A stretch of DNA of 64,000 nt. Source: Mycolicibacterium parafortuitum (lineage in GTDB: Bacteria; Actinomycetota; Actinomycetes; Mycobacteriales; Mycobacteriaceae). The first letter of the stretch is position 1. Every line of letters starts with the position of its first letter. Position numbers and translations under genes: made by a program. The notes below the pieces were generated by a model. That model saw nothing but the letters and a program-made list of their open reading frames with translations. It did no database searches and was not told where the DNA came from. The stretch spans positions 4,340,001 to 4,404,000 of the forward strand of contig NZ_AP022598.1 in assembly GCF_010725485.1 (NCBI RefSeq), written 5' to 3'. Below are positions 9,067 through 18,248 of the stretch, piece after piece.

Positions 9067-10065
9067 ATGCCTGACAGCTTGGGGCCGGTGCGCATCGGTG
9101 TTCTCGGCGCATCCAGCTACGCACCGACCACGATGCTCAACCCTGCCAAGGACAACCCGGATGTCGTGGTCGCGGCGGTCGGCGCCCGCGACGACGAGAG
9201 CGCCGAGGCCTTCGCCGCCACGCACGGAATCGCCCGTGCCCACGGCAGCTACGAGGCGCTGATCGACGATCCCGAACTGGACGCGATCTATGTGTTGGTG
9301 CCCACCAGCATGCACGGGCGGTGGACGCGCGCTGCACTGGACGCGGATAAGCACGTGCTCTGCGAGAAGCCTTTCACCGCCAACGGTGATGAGGCCCGGG
9401 AAGTGGCCGAACTCGCCGCGACGTCGGACCGGGTGGTGATGGAGGCGATCCAGTTCCGCCATCACCCGTTGACGCTGCGGGTCGAGGAGATCCTCGCCTC
9501 AGGGGAGTTGGGCAGACTCGAACGCGTCGACATCACGCTGTGTGTGATGCTCTTGCCGTTCAGCGCCAACTGCTACAACTACTCGATGGCCGGCGGAGCC
9601 ATGATGGATGCCGGCAGCTATGTGGCCAACATGGCGAGAACCTTCGGCGGCTCGACGCCCAAAGTGGTCTCCGCCGAGGCGAAGTTGCGTGACCCCCGGG
9701 TGGACGCGGCGATGACCGCCGAGGTGCAGTACGCCGAAGGGCACACCGGCAGGCTCAAGTGTGCGCTGTGGTCGTCGGACCTGTTCCGGGCGCGCGCCAA
9801 GATCATCGGTGAGCACGGCGAGATCAACGTGCTCAGCCCGGCCGCACCGCACCTCCTGCCCCGGCTGTCGATCCGATCGAACGGGCGCAAACGGGTGGAG
9901 TGGTTTCCGCGGCGCGCGACCTACGCCTATCAGCTGGATGCGTTCGCATCCGCGGTGCTGCGTGGCGGACCGATTCGGAATACGCCGCAGGAGGCGGTGG
10001 AGAACATGAGTCTGATCGACGACATCTACCGCGCGGCAGGGCTTCCCGTGCGCCAACCCAGCTGA
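9067..10065 (+). CDS. Gfo/Idh/MocA NAD(P)-dependent oxidoreductase, copy 2
   Basis: 332 residues. GVLGASSYAPTTM is the Rossmann loop and CEKPFTANGDEA the EKP motif; the protein matches the 7170 gene along its length, sharing GRWTRAAL, MMDAGSYVANMARTFGGS and the YAYQLDAFASAVLRG C-terminal segment. The two genes look like a duplicated pair that have diverged, perhaps acting on different sugars or at successive steps. Start chosen by alignment with the paralogue; an upstream frame extension lacks similarity. Confidence 0.85.
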   Translation: MPDSLGPVRIGVLGASSYAPTTMLNPAKDNPDVVVAAVGARDDESAEAFAATHGIARAHGSYEALIDDPELDAIYVLVPTSMHGRWTRAALDADKHVLCEKPFTANGDEAREVAELAATSDRVVMEAIQFRHHPLTLRVEEILASGELGRLERVDITLCVMLLPFSANCYNYSMAGGAMMDAGSYVANMARTFGGSTPKVVSAEAKLRDPRVDAAMTAEVQYAEGHTGRLKCALWSSDLFRARAKIIGEHGEINVLSPAAPHLLPRLSIRSNGRKRVEWFPRRATYAYQLDAFASAVLRGGPIRNTPQEAVENMSLIDDIYRAAGLPVRQPS

Positions 10066-10083
10066 TCGCGGGCGACGGGGCGA

Positions 10084-11724
10084 TCAGTTCGCGAAGTGGG
10101 CGTCGTCGATGTGCGCAGCCACGCGCAGTGCGTTGGCGGCGACGGTCAGGCTCGGGTTGAGGCCCGCGCTGGACGGGAAGAACGACGTGTCGACGACGTA
10201 GAGGTTGTCGACCTCGTGCGCCCTGTTCTGGGCGTCGAGAACACTCGTAGCGGGGTCGGTTCCGAAGCGGCATGTCCCGCACACGTGACCCAGATTGGCG
10301 TTGTCTCTGCCGTTGCCCAGGCGACGGGTGCGAAACGGTGCGACCATGTCGGCGAACAGACGCATGAACGCCTTGTGCCGTTCGATCTCGCCGGCGTGCA
10401 GGCGGTAGTGGATGCGCATCCGCTGGCGCCCGTCGGAACCGGGGCTCGGACTCGGTGTGACCCGATTGTCGAGATAGGGAAGGTCCTCCATCATCGCGGC
10501 CAGCACCAGGCCGCCGGTGAAGAAGCGGTTGTACACCTGACGCACCATCGGCGACATCGCGCGCAGCAGGCGGCCCCGCGCGCCCGGCCGGTTGACAAGC
10601 CACTCCATCGGCGGTATCGCGCCGAATGACTGTACTGTGCCGTACTTCTGGCCGTCGAAGAGATAGAAGTCGTTGAGCCCGATCTCCTTGTTGGCGGCGG
10701 TGATGGCCGAGTCGGCGTGTGGCCAGATCTCTACGGGATCGAGCAGGTGCCGCATCAGATTGCGCCCCACGTAGTCCGAGCCGTTGGCCAGGCCGCGCGG
10801 CCAGTCACCCGACCGGGAATTGAGCAGCAGAGTCGGCGTGGCCAGCGCCCCTGCCGCGAGCACCACCAGCCGCGCCTTCAGGGTCAGGATCTCGCCGCGG
10901 TGCTCGCAGATCACCGACTGCACCCGCCGGTGATCGGCGTCCAGGCGCAGGACTCGGCACTCGGTCAACAGCGCGGCACCGTATTCGGTGACGGCGGGCA
11001 GCACGCAGTTGCCCGCGGCGTCGTTCTTACATCCGCGGTCGCAGAGATAGGTCTGGCACGTCGTGCAGCCGTCGGTGTAATCGCAAGCCATCGGAAGGTG
11101 GTACGGGTGCAGACCCCGATCCCTCAGATGGTCGACCAGGGGTTGGTTATCGGACGAAAACGGGGGTGCGGCGGGTAAACCCACGGATGCGGCCTCAGGC
11201 CGGAGGGGATCGGCCTGACCGCGCACTCCGAGCAGTCTCTCGGCCTGTGCGTACCACGGCGCCATCTCGTGGTAGTCGATCGGCCACGACTCGGGCACCG
11301 AGGAGTCGCCGGGGTCGGCGAAGTTCTGCCGCGGTGTGAAGTCCGCGGCGAAGAATCGCTCGCACACCATGCCGTAGAGCGCCGAGGATCCGCCGGTGCC
11401 GCTGCCGATGAACGGTGTGAAGCGTTTCGTGAAACGACCGCTGATGTCCTCGACCTCGTCGGTGGTGCGGCCGGACCGGGCCAGCGCGTCGTAGTACGCG
11501 GTCGGCGTCCGGGCGGCCTCGGGTTCCGCGAGCTCGGCGACGGCCCCGCGGATCGTTCCCGGTGTTCCGGGCAGAGTGGATCGCCCCTTCTCCACGAAGA
11601 GCACCTTGCGCCCCGAGCGTGCCAGCCGATGTCCCAGAACGCCGCCACCCATCCCTGCGCCGATGACGATGACGTCCCACGCCACGCGTTCTGCGGCATG
11701 AGCGTCCAGATCGCCGTCAGCCAA
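10084..11724 (-). CDS. GMC family FAD oxidoreductase
   Basis: 546 residues. VIGAGMGGGVLGHRL near residue 20 is the FAD ADP-binding loop, and the C-terminal domain has GHVCGTCRFGTD and SSAGLNPSLT, the GMC_oxred_C signature including the active-site His region. A cysteine-rich stretch around residues 211-230 has spacing C-x5-C-x2-C-x4-C-x3-C, suggesting a bound metal or disulfide cluster. GMC enzymes oxidise alcohols of sugars, sterols or choline. Convergent with the second Gfo/Idh gene and surrounded by glycan genes, it may oxidise a sugar hydroxyl; substrate unproven. Confidence 0.8.
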   Translation of the reverse strand: MADGDLDAHAAERVAWDVIVIGAGMGGGVLGHRLARSGRKVLFVEKGRSTLPGTPGTIRGAVAELAEPEAARTPTAYYDALARSGRTTDEVEDISGRFTKRFTPFIGSGTGGSSALYGMVCERFFAADFTPRQNFADPGDSSVPESWPIDYHEMAPWYAQAERLLGVRGQADPLRPEAASVGLPAAPPFSSDNQPLVDHLRDRGLHPYHLPMACDYTDGCTTCQTYLCDRGCKNDAAGNCVLPAVTEYGAALLTECRVLRLDADHRRVQSVICEHRGEILTLKARLVVLAAGALATPTLLLNSRSGDWPRGLANGSDYVGRNLMRHLLDPVEIWPHADSAITAANKEIGLNDFYLFDGQKYGTVQSFGAIPPMEWLVNRPGARGRLLRAMSPMVRQVYNRFFTGGLVLAAMMEDLPYLDNRVTPSPSPGSDGRQRMRIHYRLHAGEIERHKAFMRLFADMVAPFRTRRLGNGRDNANLGHVCGTCRFGTDPATSVLDAQNRAHEVDNLYVVDTSFFPSSAGLNPSLTVAANALRVAAHIDDAHFAN

Positions 11725-11894
11725 GTCGTACTCCTCCGGGTATCGGCCCGAAATGGTGTACCACCTGGGCGATTCGGGATCGTATCAACGTTGCCGCGGC
11801 CACATCGCCCGAACGCTTACTCATGCGTCAAAATGAAGCGATAATGGCCGGACTCCGTCGGGCGCTGCGACGAACGAAAGGCCGGCAAGTCCAG

Positions 11895-13187
11895 ATGAAC
11901 TCCCCGAAGAACCTTGTGCTGTCCAGCTACGGCGGTCGCGGGGACATCGAACCCGCGGTCGTCGTCGGCCGCGAACTCCTGCGTCGCGGTCACGATGTGC
12001 TGATCGCGGTTCCGCCCAACCTGGTGGGCTTCGCCGAGGCGGCGGGCCTGCCGGCCGTCGGCTACGGCCTGGACTCCGGCCCGATCCTCGAACTGCAGCG
12101 CGAATACTTCACCTGCTACTCCCGGACACCGTGGAAGCTCCGGGAGATCAGCCGGATGGCGCGCGAGACCGAACAGTTCGCGGCCGAATGCTGGGCGGAG
12201 ATGACCAGGACGCTGCACCGGGTGTCCGCGCGCGCCGACGTCCTGCTCACCGGCCTGATCTTCGAGCAGCCCGCCGCCAATGTCGCAGAAGCGCACGATA
12301 TTCCGTTGGCAGTGCTGCAGTACTTCCCGTGCCGGCCACACGGGCAGCTGCTGCCGTTCCTGCCTGCTCCGCTGAGTCGGCTGCTGATGGCGGGAAACGA
12401 CTGGGCGGCCTGGCGGGGCACACGCCGCGCCGAGGACGCGCAGCGCCGCGAGATCGGATTGGCCCCCGCGCGCGCCTCTGCGCCGCGGCGTATCGCAGAC
12501 CGTGGTTCACTGCAGATTCAGGCCTATGACGTGCTGTGTTTCCCCGGGCTGGAAACCGAGTGGGACACGTGGAATCGGCAGCACCCCCCGAAGCGGCCGT
12601 TCGTCGGCGCGCTGGCGATGGCGTCACCCACCGAGGCGGACGACGACGTCGCCGGGTGGATCGCGGACGGGACGCCGCCGATCTTCTTCGGGTTCGGCAG
12701 CGTTCCGCTGGGCTCGCCCGCCGACACGATCACGATGATCGCCGAAGCGTGCCGGCAGTTGGGGCATCGCGCCGTAATCGGGGCCGGTGGAACCGATTTC
12801 GGCGCGTTGCCGCAGTTCGACCACGTCAAGGTGGTGGGCCAGGTCAACTACGCGACGATCTTCCCGCTCTGCCGGGCGGTGGTGCACCACGGAGGTTCGG
12901 GGACGCTGGCCGCCTGCCTGCGTGCGGGTGTGCCCCAACTGGTCCTGTGGACACTGCCGGATCAGCCGTTCTTCGCCGCACAGTTGAAGCGCCTGAAGGT
13001 AGGGGCCGGCCGGAGATTCTCGACCACGACCCCGAGGACGCTGGTGGCCGACCTGCGCCGGATCCTCGCCCCCGACTACCTGCAGCGGGCCCGCGAGCTC
13101 GCTGCGCGGATGACGACGCCTGCGCAGAGCGCCGCCGCGGCGGCTGATCACGTCGAGGACTTCGCGAAGCTGGCGAGCACACTCTGA
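11895..13187 (+). CDS. GT1 glycosyltransferase (GPL Gtf type), copy 2
   Basis: 430 residues from the ATG at 11895; in-frame ATGs at 11823 and 11844 would add an unconserved basic N-terminus, so the start is chosen by alignment to paralogues. It has YGGRGDIEP at the N-terminus, FFGFGSVPLGSPADT and HHGGSGTLAACLRAG. LWTLPDQPFF replaces the more usual metal/donor segment of the other copies, hinting at a different donor. It is divergent from the GMC gene and ends at a strong hairpin shared with the convergent methyltransferase. Confidence 0.88.
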   Translation: MNSPKNLVLSSYGGRGDIEPAVVVGRELLRRGHDVLIAVPPNLVGFAEAAGLPAVGYGLDSGPILELQREYFTCYSRTPWKLREISRMARETEQFAAECWAEMTRTLHRVSARADVLLTGLIFEQPAANVAEAHDIPLAVLQYFPCRPHGQLLPFLPAPLSRLLMAGNDWAAWRGTRRAEDAQRREIGLAPARASAPRRIADRGSLQIQAYDVLCFPGLETEWDTWNRQHPPKRPFVGALAMASPTEADDDVAGWIADGTPPIFFGFGSVPLGSPADTITMIAEACRQLGHRAVIGAGGTDFGALPQFDHVKVVGQVNYATIFPLCRAVVHHGGSGTLAACLRAGVPQLVLWTLPDQPFFAAQLKRLKVGAGRRFSTTTPRTLVADLRRILAPDYLQRARELAARMTTPAQSAAAAADHVEDFAKLASTL

Positions 13188-13198
13188 CGATCTCGGTG

Positions 13199-13219
13199 CC
13201 CGGGGGACGTACCCCCGGG
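13199..13219. terminator. Intrinsic terminator between convergent genes
   Basis: Perfect 8-bp inverted repeat CCCGGGGG / CCCCCGGG with a five-base loop, followed by TTT on the plus strand. It lies 11 bases after the glycosyltransferase stop and 22 bases from the methyltransferase stop, so it can serve both. Confidence 0.7.
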
Positions 13220-13241
13220 TTTGCCGAGCCGCGCCGCAGGC

Positions 13242-13976
13242 TCAGTTCCGGATCATGAACCCGTTGGTTGCGAACGTGAATCCGAATTTGTCCTCGCGTT
13301 CTGCGTCGTGCGTGTAATCGTCCGGGAACTCCTGTTCGTATGCCTTGATGGCCTCAAAAGGTCCCGGTCCCCACCCGGGCAGAACAGGATGGCCGTTGAC
13401 GCAGGAATCCTCGACAAGCAGATAGTCACCGGCCGAAAGCAAAGGGCGCAGCAACTTCATTTCCGCCAGCACATGATCTTTCGAATGATCGCTGTCCAGA
13501 ATGGCGAAAATGCGGCCCGGATATTCCTCTTTGAGTTTCTTGATCTGCTCGGCGATCGCCGGTTCGATCGACGACGACTCGACGAACAGGATGTCGGGGT
13601 CGCTCTTGGCCACGGGGTCGAGACGCTGGTGGCTGATGTCCACCGAGAGCACCTTGAACGGTATTCCCACACGCTGCATGACGTGGGCGAAGAACAACGC
13701 GGATCCACCGCGGTTGGAACCGAATTCGATGATCAGCGAAGGCTTCAGGTCGAACAGGATTTCCTGGTAGTTCCACATGTCGGCGACCGACTTCCAGCAT
13801 TCGATGCCGAGCCAGGTCGTCTTGTTCCACACGAAGGTGTTGTAGTACCACTTGTGGTACTCCTCGCCTTCGGTCCCTTTGGGTTGGTAGAGAAATATGG
13901 ACACCGCGGAATTCGTCACACGGCGCAGTGATTTGAGCGTATTCACCGCGATTCGCCCGAGGGCTTTCATGTCCAT
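13242..13976 (-). CDS. Rhamnosyl O-methyltransferase, Rv2959c/CmcI-like
   Basis: 244 residues from the ATG at 13976 (another ATG at 13970), close to the 245-residue Rv2959c, which 2-O-methylates rhamnose in M. tuberculosis phenolic glycolipids. Shared landmarks are EEYHKWYY, KSVADMWNYQEIL, SLIIEFGSNRGGSA (SAM loop), ILDSDHSKDHVLAEM and VEDSCVNGHPVLPG. These enzymes belong to the cephalosporin-hydroxylase/CmcI fold. It therefore probably methylates a deoxyhexose of the glycolipid. It is divergent from the nucleotide-sugar dehydrogenase and paralogous to the gene at 20782-21615. Confidence 0.88.
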   Translation of the reverse strand: MDMKALGRIAVNTLKSLRRVTNSAVSIFLYQPKGTEGEEYHKWYYNTFVWNKTTWLGIECWKSVADMWNYQEILFDLKPSLIIEFGSNRGGSALFFAHVMQRVGIPFKVLSVDISHQRLDPVAKSDPDILFVESSSIEPAIAEQIKKLKEEYPGRIFAILDSDHSKDHVLAEMKLLRPLLSAGDYLLVEDSCVNGHPVLPGWGPGPFEAIKAYEQEFPDDYTHDAEREDKFGFTFATNGFMIRN

Positions 13977-14320
13977 TTCGCCGGGCTTGTAGGCGGGTCC
14001 CTCACGCCTCAATGCCAGGTTCGTGCGACCGGGAGCCTGCTCTTCATTTTTTTGACGCCATTGCACGGGCGCAGAGTAGCAGCACGAGTCTGCGCCGGCG
14101 GCCGTCTGAGCGAACTCGATCAGACGAAGAACGTGCGGCGGCCCGGTCCGTTCCTCGCCGCGCGCAGCGCGGGCCGGGATCTTCGCCAAAAATCTGATTC
14201 CAAGACCATTGACGCCTACGTTAGTTAGACTGCCGCCGGTAGCCGAACCTCGCGGAGGGGCTGAAGGGCACCGAACGGCACCGAACGGCACTGGAAGGCA
14301 CCGGAAAGGCTTGGTACCGC
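13977..14320. promoter_or_regulatory. Divergent promoter region
   Basis: A 344-base gap between a leftward methyltransferase and a rightward nucleotide-sugar dehydrogenase. It contains CATTGACGCCTACG (14207-14220), found again exactly at 51595-51608 before the FAAL, then TTAGTTAGACT with a TAGACT -10-like hexamer at 14226-14231, and a short tandem repeat at 14267-14306 that would fall in the 5' leader. No gene is apparent. Confidence 0.5.
14267..14306 (+). repeat. Four tandem 10-bp repeats in a 5' leader
   Basis: Two exact copies of GGCACCGAAC (14267, 14277) followed by two variants, GGCACTGGAA and GGCACCGGAA. The array ends 14 bases before the dehydrogenase ATG. Confidence 0.75.
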
Positions 14321-15703
14321 ATGGCTAGGGGCGCGTTCGGACGCAGCGACGCCGAGATCGATCTGTTGGTGCGCGGCATGCGGTCGGGGATCGCCGTCGT
14401 CGGTTTCGGCTATATCGGCACCGTGATCGGTGCCGTGCTCGCCGACCGAGGTTGGCCGGTGACCGGAATCGATGTCCGGCAGAGTGTCGTCGACGACATC
14501 AACATGGGCAGGACTGCGGTCGCCGAGCCCGGGCTCAGCGAGATGGTGGCCAACGCCGTGCGGATGGGCCGGTTGCGCGCCACAACGGATTTCAGCGCGA
14601 TCGCCGACAACGATTTCGTCATCGTGAACGTCGGCACCCCGCTGGGCCCCGACTACGAACCCATCGTCGACGACATCAAGGCAGCGGCGCGCGCCCTTGG
14701 TGAGCACCTGCAGCCCGGCCACGTGGTGATCCTCAAGAGCACAGTGCCCCCGGACACCACCGAGACTCTCGTCCGTCCGATCCTCGAAGAAACCTCAGGT
14801 TTGCGCGCCGGTGTCGACTTCGGCCTCGCGTTCTGCCCCGAGCGGCTCGCCGAAGGCCAGGCGATCCATGAGCTGACCTCGATACCGGTGGTCGTCGGCG
14901 CGGTGGACGAGTGCAGTGCCCGCGCCTGCGCCACGTTGTGGCGGCACGCCCTCGGGGTGGAATCTGTCATCGTCGAGGACCCGCGTACCGCCGAGATGGT
15001 CAAGCTCGCCGACAACGTCTGGGTTGATCTGAACGTCGCCCTGGCCAACGAACTCGCGAAAATCTGCGACAAGCTCGGGATGGATGCCCTTCAGGTCATC
15101 GACGCGGCCAACACCATGCCCAAGGGGAGCGGCCCGGTCAACATCCTGCGTCCGAGCATGGGGGTCGGGGGGTATTGCCTGACCAAAGATCCGTGGTTCG
15201 TCAACCACCTGGGACAGTCGCTCGGGCTGGACCTGTCGATCCCGCGTACCTCCCGGACCGTCAACGACACCATGCCCGGCTATTCCTACAGCCTGCTCGA
15301 ACAGCTTCTCGCCGACCAGGGCAAGACCGTGGCGCAGAGCAGGGTCGCGGTGTTGGGAATCGCGTTCAAGAACAACACCGGCGACTGCCGGCTCACACCG
15401 ACGAAGTACATCGTCTCGCTGCTCGAGGAGTCGGGCTGCGAACTCTCGATCCACGATCCGTGGGTGGCCGACGAGGAAGCGCTGTCGGTGACCAGCATTC
15501 CGATGACCGCTGACATCGAGTCGACGGTCAAGGATGCCGACGCGCTGGTGGTCCTTGCCGGACACCGTGAGTTCCACCGCATTCCGTTGACGCGGCTCGC
15601 GGAGCTGACCACACCGAAGTGTGTGTTCCTCGACGGGCGCAACAGCTTCGACCCAGCGGCGGTGCGCGCGGCCGGTTTCATCTACAAGGGGATCGGCCGC
15701 TGA
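14321..15703 (+). CDS. UDP-sugar 6-dehydrogenase (UDP-Glc/ManNAc DH family)
   Basis: 460 residues. After about 20 extra residues the Rossmann loop GFGYIGTVIG appears; AFCPERLAEG, KLADNVWVDLNVALANE and GVGGYCLTKDP (catalytic Cys about residue 285) define the nucleotide-sugar dehydrogenase family, and AFKNNTGDCRLTPT lies in the UDP-binding C-terminal domain. It makes a UDP-uronate by two NAD-dependent oxidations. The GGYCLTKDP form is between the UDP-glucose (GGSCFPKD) and UDP-ManNAc (GGHCIPVDP) types, so the substrate is not settled. The next gene, 32 bases downstream, is a UDP-glucuronate-decarboxylase-like SDR, which argues for UDP-GlcA as product. Confidence 0.85.
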   Translation: MARGAFGRSDAEIDLLVRGMRSGIAVVGFGYIGTVIGAVLADRGWPVTGIDVRQSVVDDINMGRTAVAEPGLSEMVANAVRMGRLRATTDFSAIADNDFVIVNVGTPLGPDYEPIVDDIKAAARALGEHLQPGHVVILKSTVPPDTTETLVRPILEETSGLRAGVDFGLAFCPERLAEGQAIHELTSIPVVVGAVDECSARACATLWRHALGVESVIVEDPRTAEMVKLADNVWVDLNVALANELAKICDKLGMDALQVIDAANTMPKGSGPVNILRPSMGVGGYCLTKDPWFVNHLGQSLGLDLSIPRTSRTVNDTMPGYSYSLLEQLLADQGKTVAQSRVAVLGIAFKNNTGDCRLTPTKYIVSLLEESGCELSIHDPWVADEEALSVTSIPMTADIESTVKDADALVVLAGHREFHRIPLTRLAELTTPKCVFLDGRNSFDPAAVRAAGFIYKGIGR

Positions 15704-15735
15704 CGCGGCACCCTCTGCGAACGGAAAGAGAAAGC

Positions 15736-16737
15736 ATGTCCAACGTCGTCGTCACGGGCGGCTACGGTTTCGTCGGTACCCACCTGGTCACCGCGTTGCT
15801 CAAGCGCGGAGACTCGGTCACGGTCTTCGACTACGCGAAGAACACCCGCGACACCAGCCTCGGCTTCGACGGGCATCCCGGCTTCCGGTTCGTCCAGGGG
15901 GATGTGACCGATCCGCAGGCACTCGCCGCGGCGATCACACCTGATGTCGACACGGTGTTCCACCTGGCCTCGGTGGTCGGCGTCAACAAGTACGTCGAGA
16001 ACCCGTTACGGGTCGTCGATGTCAGCGTGATCGGCACCCGCAACGTCCTTGAGCTGTGCCACAAGCACGGCGCCAGGCTGGTCTTCACCAGCACCTCCGA
16101 GGTGTTCGGGAAGAATCCCAACACACCATGGGCCGAGGACGACGATCGTGTACTCGGCTCCACCAGAACCGCCCGGTGGAGCTACAGCACCAGCAAGGCG
16201 ATGGCCGAGCACATGGTGTTCGGCATGCACGACGCCTACGGGTTGCCGGTGACCGTCGTGCGCTTCTTCAACGTGTATGGGCCGCGCCAGAATCCGATCT
16301 TCGTGATCTCCAAGAGCATCCACCGGATCCTCAACGGCCGTGAACCGTTGCTCTACGACTCTGGCGACCAGACCAGGTGTTTCACCTACGTCGACGATGC
16401 GATCGCCGGCACACTGCTGGCCGCCGACAGCGATGCGGCGATCGGCGAGGTCTTCAACATCGGCAGCATGACCGAGACCACGATGCGTGACGCCGTCGAT
16501 CTGGCGATCAAGATCGCCAATGTGGATTCGGTGTCGAGCACCGCGGCCTTCGACACCGTGAAAAGCTACGGTGCGCGCTACGAGGACATCCCGCGCCGCG
16601 TCCCCGATTCCACGAAGGCACAGCGCGTCCTCGGTTGGCGGCTGCAGGTCGACCTCGAGGAAGGACTCCGCAGGACCATCGACTGGGCGCGCGCCAATCC
16701 GTGGTACCTCGAGGAATCCGGCGCGGACACCACCTGA
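15736..16737 (+). CDS. Extended SDR, UDP-glucuronate decarboxylase/epimerase-like
   Basis: 333 residues from the ATG at 15736, preceded by GGAAAGAG. GGYGFVGTHL is the NAD loop, TSTSEVFG carries the catalytic Ser/Thr, and RWSYSTSKAMAEH carries the YxxxK motif preceded by RW as in ArnA and UDP-xylose synthases; FFNVYGPRQNP and RCFTYVDDA complete the family. Working after the UDP-sugar dehydrogenase it would give UDP-xylose or a UDP-4-keto-pentose. A 4-epimerase role on a uronic acid cannot be excluded. Confidence 0.75.
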   Translation: MSNVVVTGGYGFVGTHLVTALLKRGDSVTVFDYAKNTRDTSLGFDGHPGFRFVQGDVTDPQALAAAITPDVDTVFHLASVVGVNKYVENPLRVVDVSVIGTRNVLELCHKHGARLVFTSTSEVFGKNPNTPWAEDDDRVLGSTRTARWSYSTSKAMAEHMVFGMHDAYGLPVTVVRFFNVYGPRQNPIFVISKSIHRILNGREPLLYDSGDQTRCFTYVDDAIAGTLLAADSDAAIGEVFNIGSMTETTMRDAVDLAIKIANVDSVSSTAAFDTVKSYGARYEDIPRRVPDSTKAQRVLGWRLQVDLEEGLRRTIDWARANPWYLEESGADTT

Positions 16738-16888
16738 CTCCAGCGGACATGGGTTTGACATTTGAGGGGGGACTTCCGACTTCGTCCGCCACGTATAGGC
16801 GCATTCGGTACCGGACGCAGGTGCTGTGTCGGCAGCCTTCGCCTGCGTCGCCGCGTGGCCGGGGAGTGAAGGGGACGACGTCTTCGCG

Positions 16889-18175
16889 ATGAAAGTATTG
16901 CTGGCAAGCTGGGGGAGTCGCGGCGAGATCGAGCCGGTGGCAGCTGTTGCCCGTGAGCTGACGTACCGCGGGCACGATGTGCAGATCGCGGTTCCGCCGG
17001 ATCTGGTCGAGTTCACGGCGTCTGCGGGCCTAAATGCGGTCGCATACGGGCCGCACTGGCATCCGTTCAGTGACGCGTACCGCGACTACTGGTCGTCGTT
17101 CTTCCGCCAGCCGTGGCGAATTCCGAAGTTGGGCCGGATGTGGCGAGAGGTTTCGGATCCTCTGATGAAGGCCCGGCCACAGATCAGTGACCGGCTCTGC
17201 GCGCTCGCGCAGGGAGCCGACCTGCTCCTCACCGGGATGAACTTCGAAGAGACAGCGGCCAACGTCGCCGAGTATCACGGCATTCCGCTGGCGACCTTGC
17301 ACTGGTTCCCATTTCGTCCCAACAGGTATCTGATGCCGTTCCTGCCGTCGACGCTGGGCGCACCCGCGATGATGACGTTCGAATGGCTGTCCTATCTGGG
17401 GGCGAAACGAACCGAGGATGCCCAGCGACGCCGACTGGGGCTGACGAAGGTCAACACCCCTTGGCAGTCGCGCATCGCCAGGCGCGGGTCCTTGGAGATC
17501 CAAGGCTATGACGAGGCGTGCTTTTCGGGGCTGGCCGACGAATGGTCACAGTGGAACGCACAACGCCCCCCGCGCAGACCGTTCGTCGGGACGCTCGCGC
17601 TTGAGCTCGCCACCGATTCCGACGAAGAGGTCCTGTCGTGGATCGCGGCGGGCGCTCCGCCCATCTTCTTCGGGTTCGGCAGCATGCCCCTGACGTCGCC
17701 CGCCGACACGATCCAGATGATCGCGACGACGTGCTCGCGACTGGGTCAGCGTGCCCTGATCGGCACCGCGGGTGGCGATTACGGTGACCTACCTCAGTTC
17801 GAGCATGTGAAGGTCGTCGGTGTGGTGAACTTCGCAGCCATTTTCCCGGTCTGCCGCGCTGTGGTGCACCACGGCGGGGCGGGTACCACCGCCGCGAGCC
17901 TGCGCGCGGGGGTACCGGCGCTGATCTTGTCGATGGACCTCAACCAGGCGCTTTGGGGCAGGCAGATGAAGAAGCTCGGCGTGGGCGCCACGAGGTTGTT
18001 CTCGAACACCACCGAGGAGTCGCTGCTCAAAGACCTGCGCCGCATCCTGGCCCCCAAGTATGCGAAAGCGGCCCGCGATGTCGCGTCCCAGATGACCAAG
18101 CCCAACGAGAGCGCGGTGGTCGCGGCCGATCTCGTCGAGGAGTATGTCCGCGCGAAATCGGTCGGCTCATCATGA
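16889..18175 (+). CDS. GT1 glycosyltransferase (GPL Gtf type), copy 3
   Basis: 428 residues; the ATG at 16889 aligns with the paralogues (MKVLLASWGSRGEIEP), and the longer frame from 16826 adds unrelated residues. Donor-binding motifs FFGFGSMPLTSP and HHGGAGTTAASLRAG are intact. First of three consecutive glycosyltransferase genes. LSMDLNQALWG near the end groups it with copies 4 and 5 (LSTDxxQ) and apart from copies 1, 2 and 6. Confidence 0.9.
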   Translation: MKVLLASWGSRGEIEPVAAVARELTYRGHDVQIAVPPDLVEFTASAGLNAVAYGPHWHPFSDAYRDYWSSFFRQPWRIPKLGRMWREVSDPLMKARPQISDRLCALAQGADLLLTGMNFEETAANVAEYHGIPLATLHWFPFRPNRYLMPFLPSTLGAPAMMTFEWLSYLGAKRTEDAQRRRLGLTKVNTPWQSRIARRGSLEIQGYDEACFSGLADEWSQWNAQRPPRRPFVGTLALELATDSDEEVLSWIAAGAPPIFFGFGSMPLTSPADTIQMIATTCSRLGQRALIGTAGGDYGDLPQFEHVKVVGVVNFAAIFPVCRAVVHHGGAGTTAASLRAGVPALILSMDLNQALWGRQMKKLGVGATRLFSNTTEESLLKDLRRILAPKYAKAARDVASQMTKPNESAVVAADLVEEYVRAKSVGSS

Positions 18176-18248
18176 CGGCTGCCTCGGTTCTGCCGCCGCG
18201 CTCTGTTCTGCGGAGTGCATACGACAAGCGAAAGGCCTCTGACGGGTC

